This document shows, one piece after another, positions 18,343 to 27,372 of a stretch of 64,000 nt of DNA. The stretch comes from Dechloromonas agitata is5 (GTDB lineage: Bacteria; Pseudomonadota; Gammaproteobacteria; Burkholderiales; Rhodocyclaceae), in contig NZ_KI912532.1 of the NCBI RefSeq assembly GCF_000519045.1, positions 2,418,001-2,482,000 of the forward strand, read 5' to 3'. The notes beneath the pieces were generated by a model. The model worked only from the letters and a program-made list of their open reading frames with translations, made no database searches and had not been told where the DNA came from. Made by a program: the position numbers and the translations under genes. The first letter of the stretch is position 1. Each line of letters starts with the position of its first letter.

Positions 18343-20411
18343 TTTTTGTCCTTTGCCGGGGTGGCGGCCACGGTGATTTCAGGGATGCCGGCCGGCCAGA
18401 TGCCTTTGTCGATGACGCGCCCCTGCTCGAAAACCAGCCAGCTTTGCCCGCCATAATGGGGCAGGCCGCGTTGCAGGGCATTGAGCGCCGCCGCGTCCTG
18501 GGCGGAGATGACGGCCAGCGGGTAGGGCTGGCCCGGCACGGTCCACACCTGGGCGCTGCCTTTCCCGGCCAGGCTGGCCGGGCGAGCCGGCAGCCCGGCG
18601 CCGGCCAGGGCCTGATCGACCTCGGCGTGCGTGCCGGCGAGCAGAACGGGGTTTTTGCTGTTCAGGGCGCTGCTCAGCCGGGCCGGCGCCAGTGATTCGG
18701 GCGGGTTCTCGAACAATCGCCCGGCCAGTTGCCTGACCGCCTGGCTCGCCTCCGGCCCGCGCGCGACATCGACCAGTTGCGGCGAGCGGCCTGCCATCCA
18801 CTGGCGCAGGATGGGCGGCAGCTGGCTGGCCTGAAGGCGCCGCCAGACGCGCATGTCGGGGTCGAGGCGCAGGGTTTGTGGCGCAAAGGCGAGCGGGATC
18901 GTGGCGGTGTTGCGCTCGGCGTCCAGTTCCACCCAGCGGGTTTCGCGCTGGCCGGCGCCGCTGATTTCGACGGGCAGGCGCAAGGGCAGGCGGGCGTCCT
19001 GTTTGCGGAAGCGGATGGTCAGTTGATAGGGCGGGCTGCCAGGCGTACGGACGGCGGTGCTCTCGGCGTGGGCAATGGCGACATCGGGCAGGGCCGGCTG
19101 GTCGAGCCAGGCGGCAAAGAAGGCGCCGAGCTTCTCGCCCGAGGCGCTTTCAAAGGCGGCCTGCAGGTCGTCCCAACCAGCGATCCGGAAACGCTGGGCG
19201 GCCCAGAAGTTGCGGATGCCCTGGTCGAAGGCCGGTTGCCCCAGGCGATCGCGCAGCATGACGAAGAGCATCGCTGCCTTGCCATAGCCGAGCGTGGCGC
19301 CGGCGGCGTTGGCGCGGGAGCGGAAGTCGCGCAGCGTGCCGGTGTTTTCCCCGGCCAAGACGGCGGCGTCGCGCAGCCAGGCGAGGCGCATCTCGCTGGC
19401 GGCGCTGGCCGATTCGTCCTCCTTGTAGGCGTAGTCGGCCATGAAGGTGGTCAGGCCCTCCGACCAGTTGCCGCGCTGGTAATCGACATAAACACCGTTG
19501 CCCCACCAGTTGTGCAGGATTTCGTGGCCGAGCGAGGTCTTGCGGATGAAGGGCAGGCGCAGCACCTCGGCCCCGAGATAGGTCAGCGTCGGCATGCCGA
19601 AGCCGGTGGGCAGCGGGCTGGCGACGATGGAGAACTCGCTGTACGGATAGGCGCCGATGGCCCGGCTGTAGCGCTCGATATAGGCCGCGCTGTCGTCGAG
19701 ATAGCCCTGCGCCAGGCCGGGCTGGGCATCGAGGTCGGCGGGGAAGAAAGTGCGCAGGTAGATGGGCGCTTGCCCGGGACGGGCCACCGTTTTTTCACGC
19801 ACGATCCACGGCCCGGCCATCAGGTCGATACCATCGCTCGGCTGGCTGAATTCAAAGCTTGCCCTGTAGCTTTCGCCGGCCGCTGCCGGCAGGTTTTCGG
19901 ACATCCGCTTGCCGGCCACCAGGGCGCGCTGGCCGTGGGGAACGGCGAGCTTGACCCGATACGTGAACAGCTCGGCCGGGCGGGGATACCAGCCGCTGCC
20001 CGAGGCCAGGAAACTGCCTTCGGGCGCTGCCATCGGCGGCATGCCGCCGAGCACGCCGCGGTGGTCGCGGTTGCGTTCCAGCAGCGGCAACTGGCCCTCG
20101 TAGTGGATGTGCAGTTTTTGCCCGGGCTGGGTGAGGCGAACCGTCCATTGCCGGTAACCCCGCGGGCCGCTGGCCGAGTCGACGCCGGCGTTGTCGTTGC
20201 CGGCCCGGGCGCTGGTCACGCGCAGCGACTCATGGAGCAGGAAGCGGAAGCTGCGGGCGCCCGGCTGCAATTCGGCTTCGGCCTTGAATTGCCGGGACTG
20301 CGGGTCGAGCGAGATATCGAGCAGCAGATCGGGGGCGGCGAAGGCGCTCGCCGCGGCGAGCAGCAGGCCGAACAGGGCCGTGGCGAGATGCCGGAAACGG
20401 CTTGGACTCAT
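18339..20411 (-). CDS. Exported M1-family metallopeptidase
   Basis: 690 aa. A signal peptide (ATALFGLLLAAASAFA) is followed by an M1-like N-terminal domain and the zinc motif HEILH at residues 296-300, with the third ligand Glu 18 residues on (NWSEGLTTFMADY). That spacing is one residue shorter than in most M1 enzymes. The substrate is unknown. The ATG at 20411 overlaps the upstream ChaN-PDZ stop. Codons upstream of it overlap the PDZ coding region and are discarded. The C-terminal 150 residues resemble no domain I recognise. Confidence 0.85.
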   Translation of the reverse strand: MSPSRFRHLATALFGLLLAAASAFAAPDLLLDISLDPQSRQFKAEAELQPGARSFRFLLHESLRVTSARAGNDNAGVDSASGPRGYRQWTVRLTQPGQKLHIHYEGQLPLLERNRDHRGVLGGMPPMAAPEGSFLASGSGWYPRPAELFTYRVKLAVPHGQRALVAGKRMSENLPAAAGESYRASFEFSQPSDGIDLMAGPWIVREKTVARPGQAPIYLRTFFPADLDAQPGLAQGYLDDSAAYIERYSRAIGAYPYSEFSIVASPLPTGFGMPTLTYLGAEVLRLPFIRKTSLGHEILHNWWGNGVYVDYQRGNWSEGLTTFMADYAYKEDESASAASEMRLAWLRDAAVLAGENTGTLRDFRSRANAAGATLGYGKAAMLFVMLRDRLGQPAFDQGIRNFWAAQRFRIAGWDDLQAAFESASGEKLGAFFAAWLDQPALPDVAIAHAESTAVRTPGSPPYQLTIRFRKQDARLPLRLPVEISGAGQRETRWVELDAERNTATIPLAFAPQTLRLDPDMRVWRRLQASQLPPILRQWMAGRSPQLVDVARGPEASQAVRQLAGRLFENPPESLAPARLSSALNSKNPVLLAGTHAEVDQALAGAGLPARPASLAGKGSAQVWTVPGQPYPLAVISAQDAAALNALQRGLPHYGGQSWLVFEQGRVIDKGIWPAGIPEITVAATPAKDKK

Positions 20412-21637
20412 GGCCGCGGGGGAAACTGGACGACCAGGTCGAGCTGGCTGTCGCCCCGAGCGACGCGCAGCGGCAGCCAGGTACCGGGGGGCTGGCGGCG
20501 GATGGTGGCCACCGCCTCGCTGCTGCCGCTGGCCGGGCGGCCGGCCATGTCGATAATGCGGTCGCCGGCGCGCAGCCCGGTTTTCTCGGCCAGGCTGCCG
20601 GGGGTGACGGCGCTGATGGTCAATCCCTGGGCCGTATCCTCCAGCGCCACGCCGAGGCGCGGCGGTTCGCTGGGCGGCATGGCCTTGTTCGGCAGGGTGA
20701 ATACGGCCGTTGCGAGGCTGCTTTCCAGATGGCGGCATTCGCCGTCCAGCGCTACCGGCAGCAGGCTGGCGACTTTCGCCACGCCCAGGTAGCCGAGCTG
20801 GTGAGGTACGCCATGGCCAAAGCGGATGTGGCCGCTGCCCATGATGCCGACCACCAGCGTCGGGTTCTTGCGGTCATCCTGGCTCACTTCCAGGCTCAGG
20901 GCCTCGGCCATGGCGCGGTCCCAGGTCAGCTGGCTGTCGAGAAAGCCCTTGAAACCGGCATCGGGCTTGGCGCCCTTCTTGCCGGCATGGGCGGGCGATT
21001 TCTTTTCGTGCAGCCGATACATCTCGCGCAGGAAATCGACATATTCGGGCAGGGGCGGTGCCGGCCGGCCGACGCCTTCGCGGGCTTCCTCCGGAACGTT
21101 CTCCCAGCCGTTTTCCGCCACCTGGCGGGTCAGTGATTTATCGACGTTGAGCGCCCGCATCGGGATCTTGTTGATGCGGGCGAATTCGAACAGGGGCATG
21201 TAGAGGTGCGGGGGGTAGGACCACACCTTGTCCCATTCCGTCTGCTTCAGGAACTCTTGGGCGGTCAGCGAACCGGCGACCCATTGGTCGAGTACCGGCT
21301 GGGTACGGCGCGGGAACATCTCGAAGCCGATCACCATCTCCGGGCGCTGGGCGTGCAGGGCGGAGAGCATCTGCAGTTGCCAGCGATGGTGATCCTCGGC
21401 GTCGTGCTGCTCGCCGAGCAGGACCACGTCCTGGCGGGCCGCATGGGCGACGATGTCGCGGATGCTGGCCGGCCTGGGCGGCGTCGTGCCGAGCAACAGC
21501 CAGTTCCCACCGGCCTGGCAATAGGCCGGCGTCGGCGGCTCGGCCGGCGGCTTGCGGGTGGCCAGGGCGGCGACGGCAACCCCGGCACCGACCAGCAGAC
21601 AAGCGATGGACAAGGTTTTGAAAGTCATTTTCAGCAT
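20408..21637 (-). CDS. ChaN-like heme/iron protein fused to a PDZ domain
   Basis: 409 aa. An N-terminal signal anchor (TLSIACLLVGAGVAVAALA) precedes a ChaN domain: VVLLGEQHDAEDHHRWQLQML, VIGFEMFPRRTQPVLDQW and VVGIMGSGHIRFGHGVPHQL. ChaN proteins are iron-regulated and bind stacked hemes. A PDZ domain follows in the last 90 residues (LGVALEDTAQGLTISAVTPGSLAEKTGL). The ATG at 21637 has GGGAG upstream. Together with the M1 peptidase and SOUL protein it suggests periplasmic handling of hemoproteins or heme, which is inference. Confidence 0.88.
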   Translation of the reverse strand: MLKMTFKTLSIACLLVGAGVAVAALATRKPPAEPPTPAYCQAGGNWLLLGTTPPRPASIRDIVAHAARQDVVLLGEQHDAEDHHRWQLQMLSALHAQRPEMVIGFEMFPRRTQPVLDQWVAGSLTAQEFLKQTEWDKVWSYPPHLYMPLFEFARINKIPMRALNVDKSLTRQVAENGWENVPEEAREGVGRPAPPLPEYVDFLREMYRLHEKKSPAHAGKKGAKPDAGFKGFLDSQLTWDRAMAEALSLEVSQDDRKNPTLVVGIMGSGHIRFGHGVPHQLGYLGVAKVASLLPVALDGECRHLESSLATAVFTLPNKAMPPSEPPRLGVALEDTAQGLTISAVTPGSLAEKTGLRAGDRIIDMAGRPASGSSEAVATIRRQPPGTWLPLRVARGDSQLDLVVQFPPRP

Positions 21638-21698
21638 GTGCTGCGCTCCCCATGGACTCGTTTCGACAGGCAAATCGGGCGATCTATCCGGCGCTCAT

Positions 21699-22787
21699 TC
21701 AGCCAACCCTGATTCTGTCGCCGTAGCCGGCCAGTTCAAGATAACCCTCGCCGGCTGGCCGGCCGTTCTCGCTGACACGAATGGCACCTTCCCAATACAC
21801 CGTGCCGACCGAGCGGCGACTATCCAGTTCCTGATCGTCAAGCAGCGGACTCAGTTCGAATGTCCGCTCACCGACTTGCAGGCGCCAGGCCACCGGGTAG
21901 TCGATCCCGGTGCGCGGTGAGCGCCAGTGGCGCAGGGGCCGGAAATTCACCCCATCGGGCCGGAAAATCCGGTCGACCTGGCCGGGGGCGCGCCAGGAAG
22001 CCGCCGCCCACAGCGGGTTGCCGCTGGCGTCGCGCAGGCGGAAGGCCATCAGCCCGCCGCCATCGGCCAGATTGATGCCGACCCAATCCCAGCCCTGCGC
22101 GCCGTCGGGCAGCAGTTCGCTCGACCATTCGTGATCGAGCCAGGCATGGCCGCTGACCGCCTCGGTTCGACCGTTCAGGGAGAGCGAGCCGCTGACCGCC
22201 AGCTGCGGCCGGCTGTAGTAGAAACTGGCATGGCGCGGCTCGGCGGCCTTGCGGCTGAAGCCCTGCTGGCCGTTGAGCAGGGGCGGGGTGGTGGCGTCCA
22301 GGGCGAGATCGTAGGCGAAGTCCTCGCCGCGCACGCTGGCCTGATAGCGCTGGCCTTGCGCGTTTTCCTGCTGGGCGAATCGCCAGTTGCCGATCCAGAC
22401 CTCGCTGCGGCCGATGGTGTAGCCGGCATGGCCGAAGCCGGCGCGGGCCGCCCGTTCGCTGTGCCGGAGGTGGCCGAAATCCGGATCGGCGATGGCGGCG
22501 TGGGCGAGCAGCAGTTGGCGCGGCGCGAAGCGGCTGGTGTTGCGCTCGCCGATCCCGGTGCGGACGCGGAAGAAGGTGATCTGGAAGCCGAGCGGCCGGC
22601 CGTCCTGCCGCTTCAGCCAGCCGGTGGCGTACCACCATTCCGTGCGGAAATCCGGGTGGGCGCCGAAGTCGTCGGGAAAGACCAGGCGTCTTCCGGGCAA
22701 CACCGGCGCAAAGTCCACCGCGGCGGCGGGGCGGGGCAGTAGGGCGGGCCAGGCGCTCAGGGCAATGACGAATCGGCGGCGTTGCAT
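21699..22787 (-). CDS. Secreted AttH/CrtC-like lipocalin-fold hydrolase
   Basis: 362 aa. A signal peptide (FVIALSAWPALLPRPAAA) precedes the family pattern PDDFGAHPDFRTEWWYATGWL, GFQITFFRVRTG, FYYSRPQLAVSGSL and the SGHAWLDHEWSS motif. The family (lipocalin-like, AttH or carotenoid hydratase-like) is commonly encoded next to a LolCDE-type ABC exporter, as here: it starts 9 bases after the permease frame and is the last gene of that operon. The substrate is not established. Confidence 0.85.
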   Translation of the reverse strand: MQRRRFVIALSAWPALLPRPAAAVDFAPVLPGRRLVFPDDFGAHPDFRTEWWYATGWLKRQDGRPLGFQITFFRVRTGIGERNTSRFAPRQLLLAHAAIADPDFGHLRHSERAARAGFGHAGYTIGRSEVWIGNWRFAQQENAQGQRYQASVRGEDFAYDLALDATTPPLLNGQQGFSRKAAEPRHASFYYSRPQLAVSGSLSLNGRTEAVSGHAWLDHEWSSELLPDGAQGWDWVGINLADGGGLMAFRLRDASGNPLWAAASWRAPGQVDRIFRPDGVNFRPLRHWRSPRTGIDYPVAWRLQVGERTFELSPLLDDQELDSRRSVGTVYWEGAIRVSENGRPAGEGYLELAGYGDRIRVG

Positions 22788-22796
22788 GATGGGGGC

Positions 22797-24119
22797 TCAC
22801 CAATCCTCGCGCACGGCCAGCACGGCGTCCTGGCGCATCGCCTGGCGCCCGGCAAGCACCGCCGCCAGGGCGGCGAGGGTGATCATCGTGCCGGCAAAGA
22901 GCAGCAGGCCGGCCCACGGGAAATGCAGGTCCATGCTCCAGTGGAAGCTCTGGCGGTTGACCACGTCGATCAGGATCAGGCCGATTCCGGTCCCGGCCAG
23001 CCCGCCACCGAGCACCCCGATACCCGCCACGAGGCCGCCTTCGAGAGCGAGCATGGTGCCGATCTGGGCGCGGCTGACGCCGAGGTGGCGCAGCATGCCG
23101 AACTCCTTGCGCCGGGTGGCCGCCAGCGAAGCGAAGCTGGCCGCCACTCCGGCCAGGCCGATGACGATGGCGACCGCTTCGAGCAGGTAGGTGACGGCGA
23201 AGGTCCGGTCGAAGATGGCCAGGCTGATACGCCGGATTTCCCCCGGCCGGGCGATTTCGAGAGCGTTACCCTCGGCCAGTGCGCTCAGCCGGCTGGCCAC
23301 CTCCTCGCTGGCATCGGGGTTGTCGACGGTTATCGCCGCATCGTTCACCCGCTGATCGCCAGTGAGCTGGCGATAGAGGGCCAGATCGATCATCAACGCG
23401 CCGGTTTGCCGGGAATAGTCGCGCCACACGCCGTTGACCTGAAATGCGCGCCGCACCCCGCCCAGCGGCAGGCTGACGACTTGCCCGGTTTGCCAGTCGA
23501 ACTGATCGGCCATCGCCTCCGATATCCATACCGCCGGCAAGCGGGAAGGCTGCGCCTGGCTGACCAGTGGCAGGCTGCTGCCATCGGCCGGTAGCGGGCG
23601 GGCGATCAGGGCGACCGGCGCCTGGCCGTCGCCCAGACGCAATTGCTCATGGCGGGTGAATTCGAGACGTTTGATCCCGGGCGTATCGGCAATGGCAGCC
23701 TGCAGTTCCTCACCCAGGTAGGCGCTGCTTTGGGCACGCCCGGCGCGCAGATAGAGGTCGGCCGGCAGCAACTGGACCAGCCATTCATCGACCGATTCCC
23801 GGAAGGAGGCGACCATGATCGCCATGGCTACGGCCAACGCAACACTGGTCAGCACGCCGGCAGCAGCGACCACGGCGTAACCGGGGGCACTGACCAGACG
23901 GGCCGCAGCGAGGCGCCAGGGGATTGCCTTGCCGCGTTCGGCAAACGGCTGGGTCAGGTGCTGTGCGACGGCGGGCAGGAGCAGGATGCTGCCCGCCAGC
24001 AGCAAGGCGATGGCGGCATAGCCCCCGACTGGCAGGCCGCCGAGGGGCGGAATGAAGCAGGCGGCCAGGCTGGCAGCCAGGGCCAGCAGGCCGGTCCATG
24101 GGTGGCGATGGTTGTTCAA
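22797..24119 (-). CDS. C-terminal half of the interrupted ABC permease
   Basis: Up to 440 aa from a TTG at 24119, ten codons after the amber codon and in the same frame. It carries a run of membrane segments, an extracytoplasmic MacB/LolC-like domain (VDEWLVQLLPADLYLRAG) and a closing FtsX block (TRRKEFGMLRHLGVSRAQIGTM). I see no ribosome-binding site for independent translation, so this half is probably only made by readthrough. Confidence 0.5.
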   Translation of the reverse strand: MNNHRHPWTGLLALAASLAACFIPPLGGLPVGGYAAIALLLAGSILLLPAVAQHLTQPFAERGKAIPWRLAAARLVSAPGYAVVAAAGVLTSVALAVAMAIMVASFRESVDEWLVQLLPADLYLRAGRAQSSAYLGEELQAAIADTPGIKRLEFTRHEQLRLGDGQAPVALIARPLPADGSSLPLVSQAQPSRLPAVWISEAMADQFDWQTGQVVSLPLGGVRRAFQVNGVWRDYSRQTGALMIDLALYRQLTGDQRVNDAAITVDNPDASEEVASRLSALAEGNALEIARPGEIRRISLAIFDRTFAVTYLLEAVAIVIGLAGVAASFASLAATRRKEFGMLRHLGVSRAQIGTMLALEGGLVAGIGVLGGGLAGTGIGLILIDVVNRQSFHWSMDLHFPWAGLLLFAGTMITLAALAAVLAGRQAMRQDAVLAVREDW

Positions 24120-24149
24120 GGCCAGGGCATCACCACTTGACTTGAGGGC

Positions 24150-25289
24150 CTAGGCCGGCGAAATGTCGGCGGCCTGGCGGGCCGGCAGAGCGGCTCCGGC
24201 CAGCCCGGCGAGCAGCCCGAGCATGATGTAGAAGGCTGTCAGCGCCGGCTTGAATTCAAGCTGCGGTTGCAGTCCGGAAAAATAGCCGGCGCCGAGATCG
24301 CCACCGAGGGCTTGCAGGGCCATCCAGGCCAGGCCGTAGCCGAGCGCGACCCCGAGGACGCCGCCGAGCAGCCCGACCAGGGCGCCTTCAGCGAGCAGCC
24401 AGCGGATCAGCGTCGTGCGCTCCAGGCCGAGGGCGCGCAGGAAGGCGAATTCGCTGCGCCGTTTGACGACCGACAGGGCCTGTGCCGAAAAGACCAGGAA
24501 GGCGCCGGTGAGCAGGGCGATGGCGGCCAGCATGGCGAGATTGATGCGATAGGCGCGGGTCAGGTTGCCCGATTGTTCGCTGGCGGCATCCGGCGCTTCG
24601 AGCTGAACACCGGCCGGCAGCGTGGCTGGCAAACTGCGGCGCAGGCCTTCAGGCGAGCTGTTGTCGGCGACGATCAGGTCGATGCGCGACAGCTTGCCGA
24701 GGCGCCCGAAGGCAAGTTGGGCGCCGGCAATATCCATGATGGCCAACGGCTGGCCATCGCCGACGCCGGGCAGGTCGCCGGCCACGCGCAGGGTGAGCGT
24801 GCGGCTGCCGGCCTGCACCGGCAGTGGGTCCCCCATCTGGACGCCGTAGGCCTGCTGCGCCGCCGCGCTGAGAAAGATCGAGTCTTCGGCCAGCGTCGCA
24901 AAGCGTTCCGTCCGCTCGTGGCTCTGCGGCAGCAAGCGTGGCGCGACGCGGGCCAGCGTGAAAATGTCGACACCGAGCACCTTGAGCAGGGGCTCGTGGC
25001 CGACCAGCTTGGCGTCGATCTCGACGATGGGCGTGGCTTGGGCAATGTCGGGATGGCGCAGGATCTGCTCGAACAGGGTTTCGTCGAAACCGCTGGCCGG
25101 GCCGACCAGGCGCAAATCGGCCTCGCCGGCCAGGGTGCGCACGCCGCGGCCGAATTCGTTGAGGGCGGCCTCGTGGATGGCCTGCACCGCCATGCCCAGC
25201 GCCACGCCGAGGATGATGGCGAGCAAGGAGAACAGGCTGGCCATGCGCCGCCGGCCGAGGGAGCCGAGAAATACCGGGGCGAGGGTCAT
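24150..25289 (-). CDS. N-terminal half of the interrupted ABC permease
   Basis: 379 aa ending at TAG. It has one N-terminal membrane segment (LFSLLAIILGVALGMAVQAI), an extracytoplasmic domain and three C-terminal segments with the FtsX motif KRRSEFAFLRALGLERTTLI. It overlaps the stop of the ATPase gene by 4 bases. Half-size permeases of this class exist as dimers (LolC/LolE), so this half could conceivably work alone. Confidence 0.7.
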   Translation of the reverse strand: MTLAPVFLGSLGRRRMASLFSLLAIILGVALGMAVQAIHEAALNEFGRGVRTLAGEADLRLVGPASGFDETLFEQILRHPDIAQATPIVEIDAKLVGHEPLLKVLGVDIFTLARVAPRLLPQSHERTERFATLAEDSIFLSAAAQQAYGVQMGDPLPVQAGSRTLTLRVAGDLPGVGDGQPLAIMDIAGAQLAFGRLGKLSRIDLIVADNSSPEGLRRSLPATLPAGVQLEAPDAASEQSGNLTRAYRINLAMLAAIALLTGAFLVFSAQALSVVKRRSEFAFLRALGLERTTLIRWLLAEGALVGLLGGVLGVALGYGLAWMALQALGGDLGAGYFSGLQPQLEFKPALTAFYIMLGLLAGLAGAALPARQAADISPA

Positions 25290-25939
25290 TCCTGCAGGCC
25301 GTCGGGCGTCAGTTGCAGGATGCGGTCGGCCGTCGCCGCCGCTTCGCGGGAATGGGTGACCAGAATGCCGATGGCCCCGGCTGCCCGGATGCGCTCGCCG
25401 AGCAGGTCGAGTACGCGTTTGGCATTGGCCGGGTCGAGGTTGCCGGTCGGCTCGTCGGCCAGTACCAGGCGCGGCCGATGCACCAGGGCGCGGGCGATGG
25501 CCACCCGCTGCAACTCGCCGCCCGACAACTCGTGCGGCCAGCTGGCGGCGCGCCCGGCCAAGCCCACGGCGTCGAGCATCTGACGAGCGCTGTCATCAGC
25601 GGCCGCGCCGGCCCCGCCTTGCAACCAGAGCGGCAGGGCGACGTTCTGCTGCAGGGTAAGGTGGGGCAGGATGTGGAAGGCCTGGAAGATGAACCCCAGT
25701 TTGTGCCGCCGCCAGCGGGTCAGCCCGGCTTCGTCGAGCCGGCCAAGGTCTTCGCCATCGAGCACGACCTGGCCGCGATCCGCCCGGTCGAGGCCGGCGA
25801 TGAGGTTGAGCAGCGTGGATTTGCCCACCCCGGACTCGCCGACAATGGCCACGTACTCGCCTTCGGCCAGACGCAGCGAGGTGCTGTGCAGCGCCGGGCG
25901 ACCGTTGAAACTGCGCGACAGGTTGGTGATCTCAAGCAT
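25286..25939 (-). CDS. LolD/MacB-type ABC transporter ATPase
   Basis: 217 aa. Walker A GESGVGKST, Q-loop FIFQAFHILPHLT, signature LSGGELQRVAIARAL, Walker B LVLADEPTGNLD and H-loop VTHS are all intact. It would power the adjacent FtsX-type permease, which moves lipids, lipoproteins or peptides rather than small solutes. ATG at 25939. A 17-bp perfect palindrome lies 48 bp upstream. Confidence 0.92.
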   Translation of the reverse strand: MLEITNLSRSFNGRPALHSTSLRLAEGEYVAIVGESGVGKSTLLNLIAGLDRADRGQVVLDGEDLGRLDEAGLTRWRRHKLGFIFQAFHILPHLTLQQNVALPLWLQGGAGAAADDSARQMLDAVGLAGRAASWPHELSGGELQRVAIARALVHRPRLVLADEPTGNLDPANAKRVLDLLGERIRAAGAIGILVTHSREAAATADRILQLTPDGLQE

Positions 25940-25986
25940 GTCCGGACCGATATTTCACCTGACAGGATTGTGCGGCGCTGATCATT

Positions 25987-26003
25987 ATTTGTCCAGGACA
26001 AAT
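25987..26003. promoter_or_regulatory. Palindromic operator candidate before the ABC operon
   Basis: ATTTGTCCAGGACAAAT is a perfect 17-bp dyad with centre A25995. A half site TTTTGTCCA follows at 26018. Both words recur in front of the formate dehydrogenase operon. Confidence 0.5.
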
Positions 26004-26107
26004 TTGGTTTTCGCCGGTTTTGTCCAATCTGTTGGCCAAGGTGCCGCCTGCTTGGCGCAATGCCCAGTCAAGGCGCCCCCGCCACCGGATAACGCGATCG
26101 GCGTGGC

Positions 26108-26581
26108 TTAAACGGGCAAGGCGCTGGAGGTTTTCACGTCGCGCAGGGAGAGATTCGAGCGAATCGACGCTACCCCCGGCAGTTTACGTAATTGGTCGCG
26201 GACGAAGGTGCCGTAGGCATCCAGATTCTCCGCCACGATTTGCAGCAGGTAGTCGCAGTCGCCGGTGACGTTATGGCAAGACAGTATCTCGGGCATGCTC
26301 GCGACACGGTTTTCGAATTGCAGCGGCTCCTTGCCGGCATGGTCGGCCAGGGTCACCTGCACGAATGCCACGACGCCAAAGCCGAGTTTCGTCCGGTTCA
26401 GCCTGGCCTGGTAAGCCTCGATATAACCTTCTGCCTCGAGGCGTTTGAGTCGGCGCCAGCAGGGCGTTTCGCTCAGCGCCAGTTTTTCGGAAAGCCTGGC
26501 GTTGGACAGCCGGCCATCTGCCTGTAATTCCCGCAGGATGGCCAAGTCCGTCGGGTCGAGGAGGTTATTGAGCCGATTCAT
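26108..26581 (-). CDS. Lrp/AsnC-family transcriptional regulator
   Basis: 157 aa. An N-terminal winged helix (LDPTDLAILRELQADGRLSNARLSEKLALSETPCWRRLKRLE) and a C-terminal RAM ligand domain (VVAFVQVTLAD, GDCDYLLQIVAENLDAY) are complete. It is divergent from a LysE-type exporter gene with a 105-bp region between them, the usual layout where the regulator senses the exported amino acid. The palindrome GAAATTTC at 26606 could be part of its operator. Confidence 0.92.
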   Translation of the reverse strand: MNRLNNLLDPTDLAILRELQADGRLSNARLSEKLALSETPCWRRLKRLEAEGYIEAYQARLNRTKLGFGVVAFVQVTLADHAGKEPLQFENRVASMPEILSCHNVTGDCDYLLQIVAENLDAYGTFVRDQLRKLPGVASIRSNLSLRDVKTSSALPV

Positions 26582-26686
26582 TTCAATTTAGCCTGTAAAA
26601 CGAAATTTCCTTTCTGATTCTACGGGGTTTGATGAAGCGAAAGCAGTAATGTTTCGGGCTGTTCATGGGAGGATGTTTCATCCTTG

Positions 26687-27331
26687 ATGAGCCTGACGGG
26701 TGTCGTGATGATTACCGTGCCTGACCTGCTGGTCTTTGTTGCCGCGCTGACGGCGGTCTACCTTCTGCCGGGGCCCGACATGGCCTTGGTGCTCTCCACC
26801 TCGGCCTTCCGGGGGCCGGGCAGTGGCTTGCTGGCGGCACTGGGCCTGGCGATCTCCCGGAGCGCCCATGTCACGCTATCGGCACTCGGCCTGGCGGCGC
26901 TTTTTCATGCCCATCCGCTGTTGTTCGATGGTGTCCGCTGGCTGGGGGCGGCATACCTGCTGCTCCTCGCCTGGAGGATGCTGCGGGCCGGCGAGACGGA
27001 TCAATCCGCCGGGAGAAACGAGGCGGGTGCGGGGTGGCGGGCGATGCGAAGCGGGGTGATGACCAACTTGCTGAATCCCAAGGCCCTGATGTTTTGCGCT
27101 TTCCTGCTACCGCAGTTCATTGCCACCCAGCGCGACCTTGCCACCCAGTATCTGATCCTGGGGAGCATCCTGGTCGGCCTTGGCTTGCTGTTCGACGTGC
27201 TCTATGCCTTTGCCGCAGCCAGCCTGGCCAGGCGCTTTGCCGGCGCCGGACCGGTCCGGCGGGCCTCAAAACTGCTGTTTTCGGGGGTTTTCGGAGTGGC
27301 GGCGCTTCGCCTGGCTGTCGGCGGCAACTGA
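26687..27331 (+). CDS. LysE/RhtB-family amino-acid exporter
   Basis: 214 aa. Typical family opening VYLLPGPDMALVLSTSAFRG, six predicted membrane segments and the internal motif NLLNPKALMFCAFLLPQFI. It exports amino acids or derivatives by proton antiport. The ATG at 26687 follows GGAGG by 13 bases; the TTG at 26684 or an ATG at 26708 are alternatives. Its divergent neighbour is an Lrp-type regulator. Confidence 0.9.
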   Translation: MSLTGVVMITVPDLLVFVAALTAVYLLPGPDMALVLSTSAFRGPGSGLLAALGLAISRSAHVTLSALGLAALFHAHPLLFDGVRWLGAAYLLLLAWRMLRAGETDQSAGRNEAGAGWRAMRSGVMTNLLNPKALMFCAFLLPQFIATQRDLATQYLILGSILVGLGLLFDVLYAFAAASLARRFAGAGPVRRASKLLFSGVFGVAALRLAVGGN

Positions 27332-27372
27332 TCCGCAAGTTGCCGCCAGACAGTGCCGGCCCGGTGCGGCGC

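Larger units (their letters stand above)
22797..25289 (-). pseudogene. FtsX/LolC-type ABC permease interrupted by an in-frame amber codon
   Basis: Read as one frame this is an 830-codon permease with four membrane segments in each half. The internal TAG is codon 380 (24150-24152). Reading through it gives ADISPA-stop-ALKSSGDALALNNHRHPW, which is continuous, in frame and typical of the linker of this family. No length change is involved, only one codon that would ordinarily be Arg or Gln. Either a recent nonsense mutation, a sequencing error or real readthrough is possible. The ATPase and hydrolase genes on both sides are intact. Confidence 0.75.

Noticed and set aside
18729-20792. A 687-codon plus-strand frame over the M1 peptidase gene
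   Set aside because: Antisense shadow of a gene with clear motifs; no ribosome-binding site or recognisable domain.
24150-24152. Pyrrolysine at the amber codon of the ABC permease
   Set aside because: No pyl genes or tRNA-Pyl were seen, the organism type does not use it, and the position is a linker rather than an active site.
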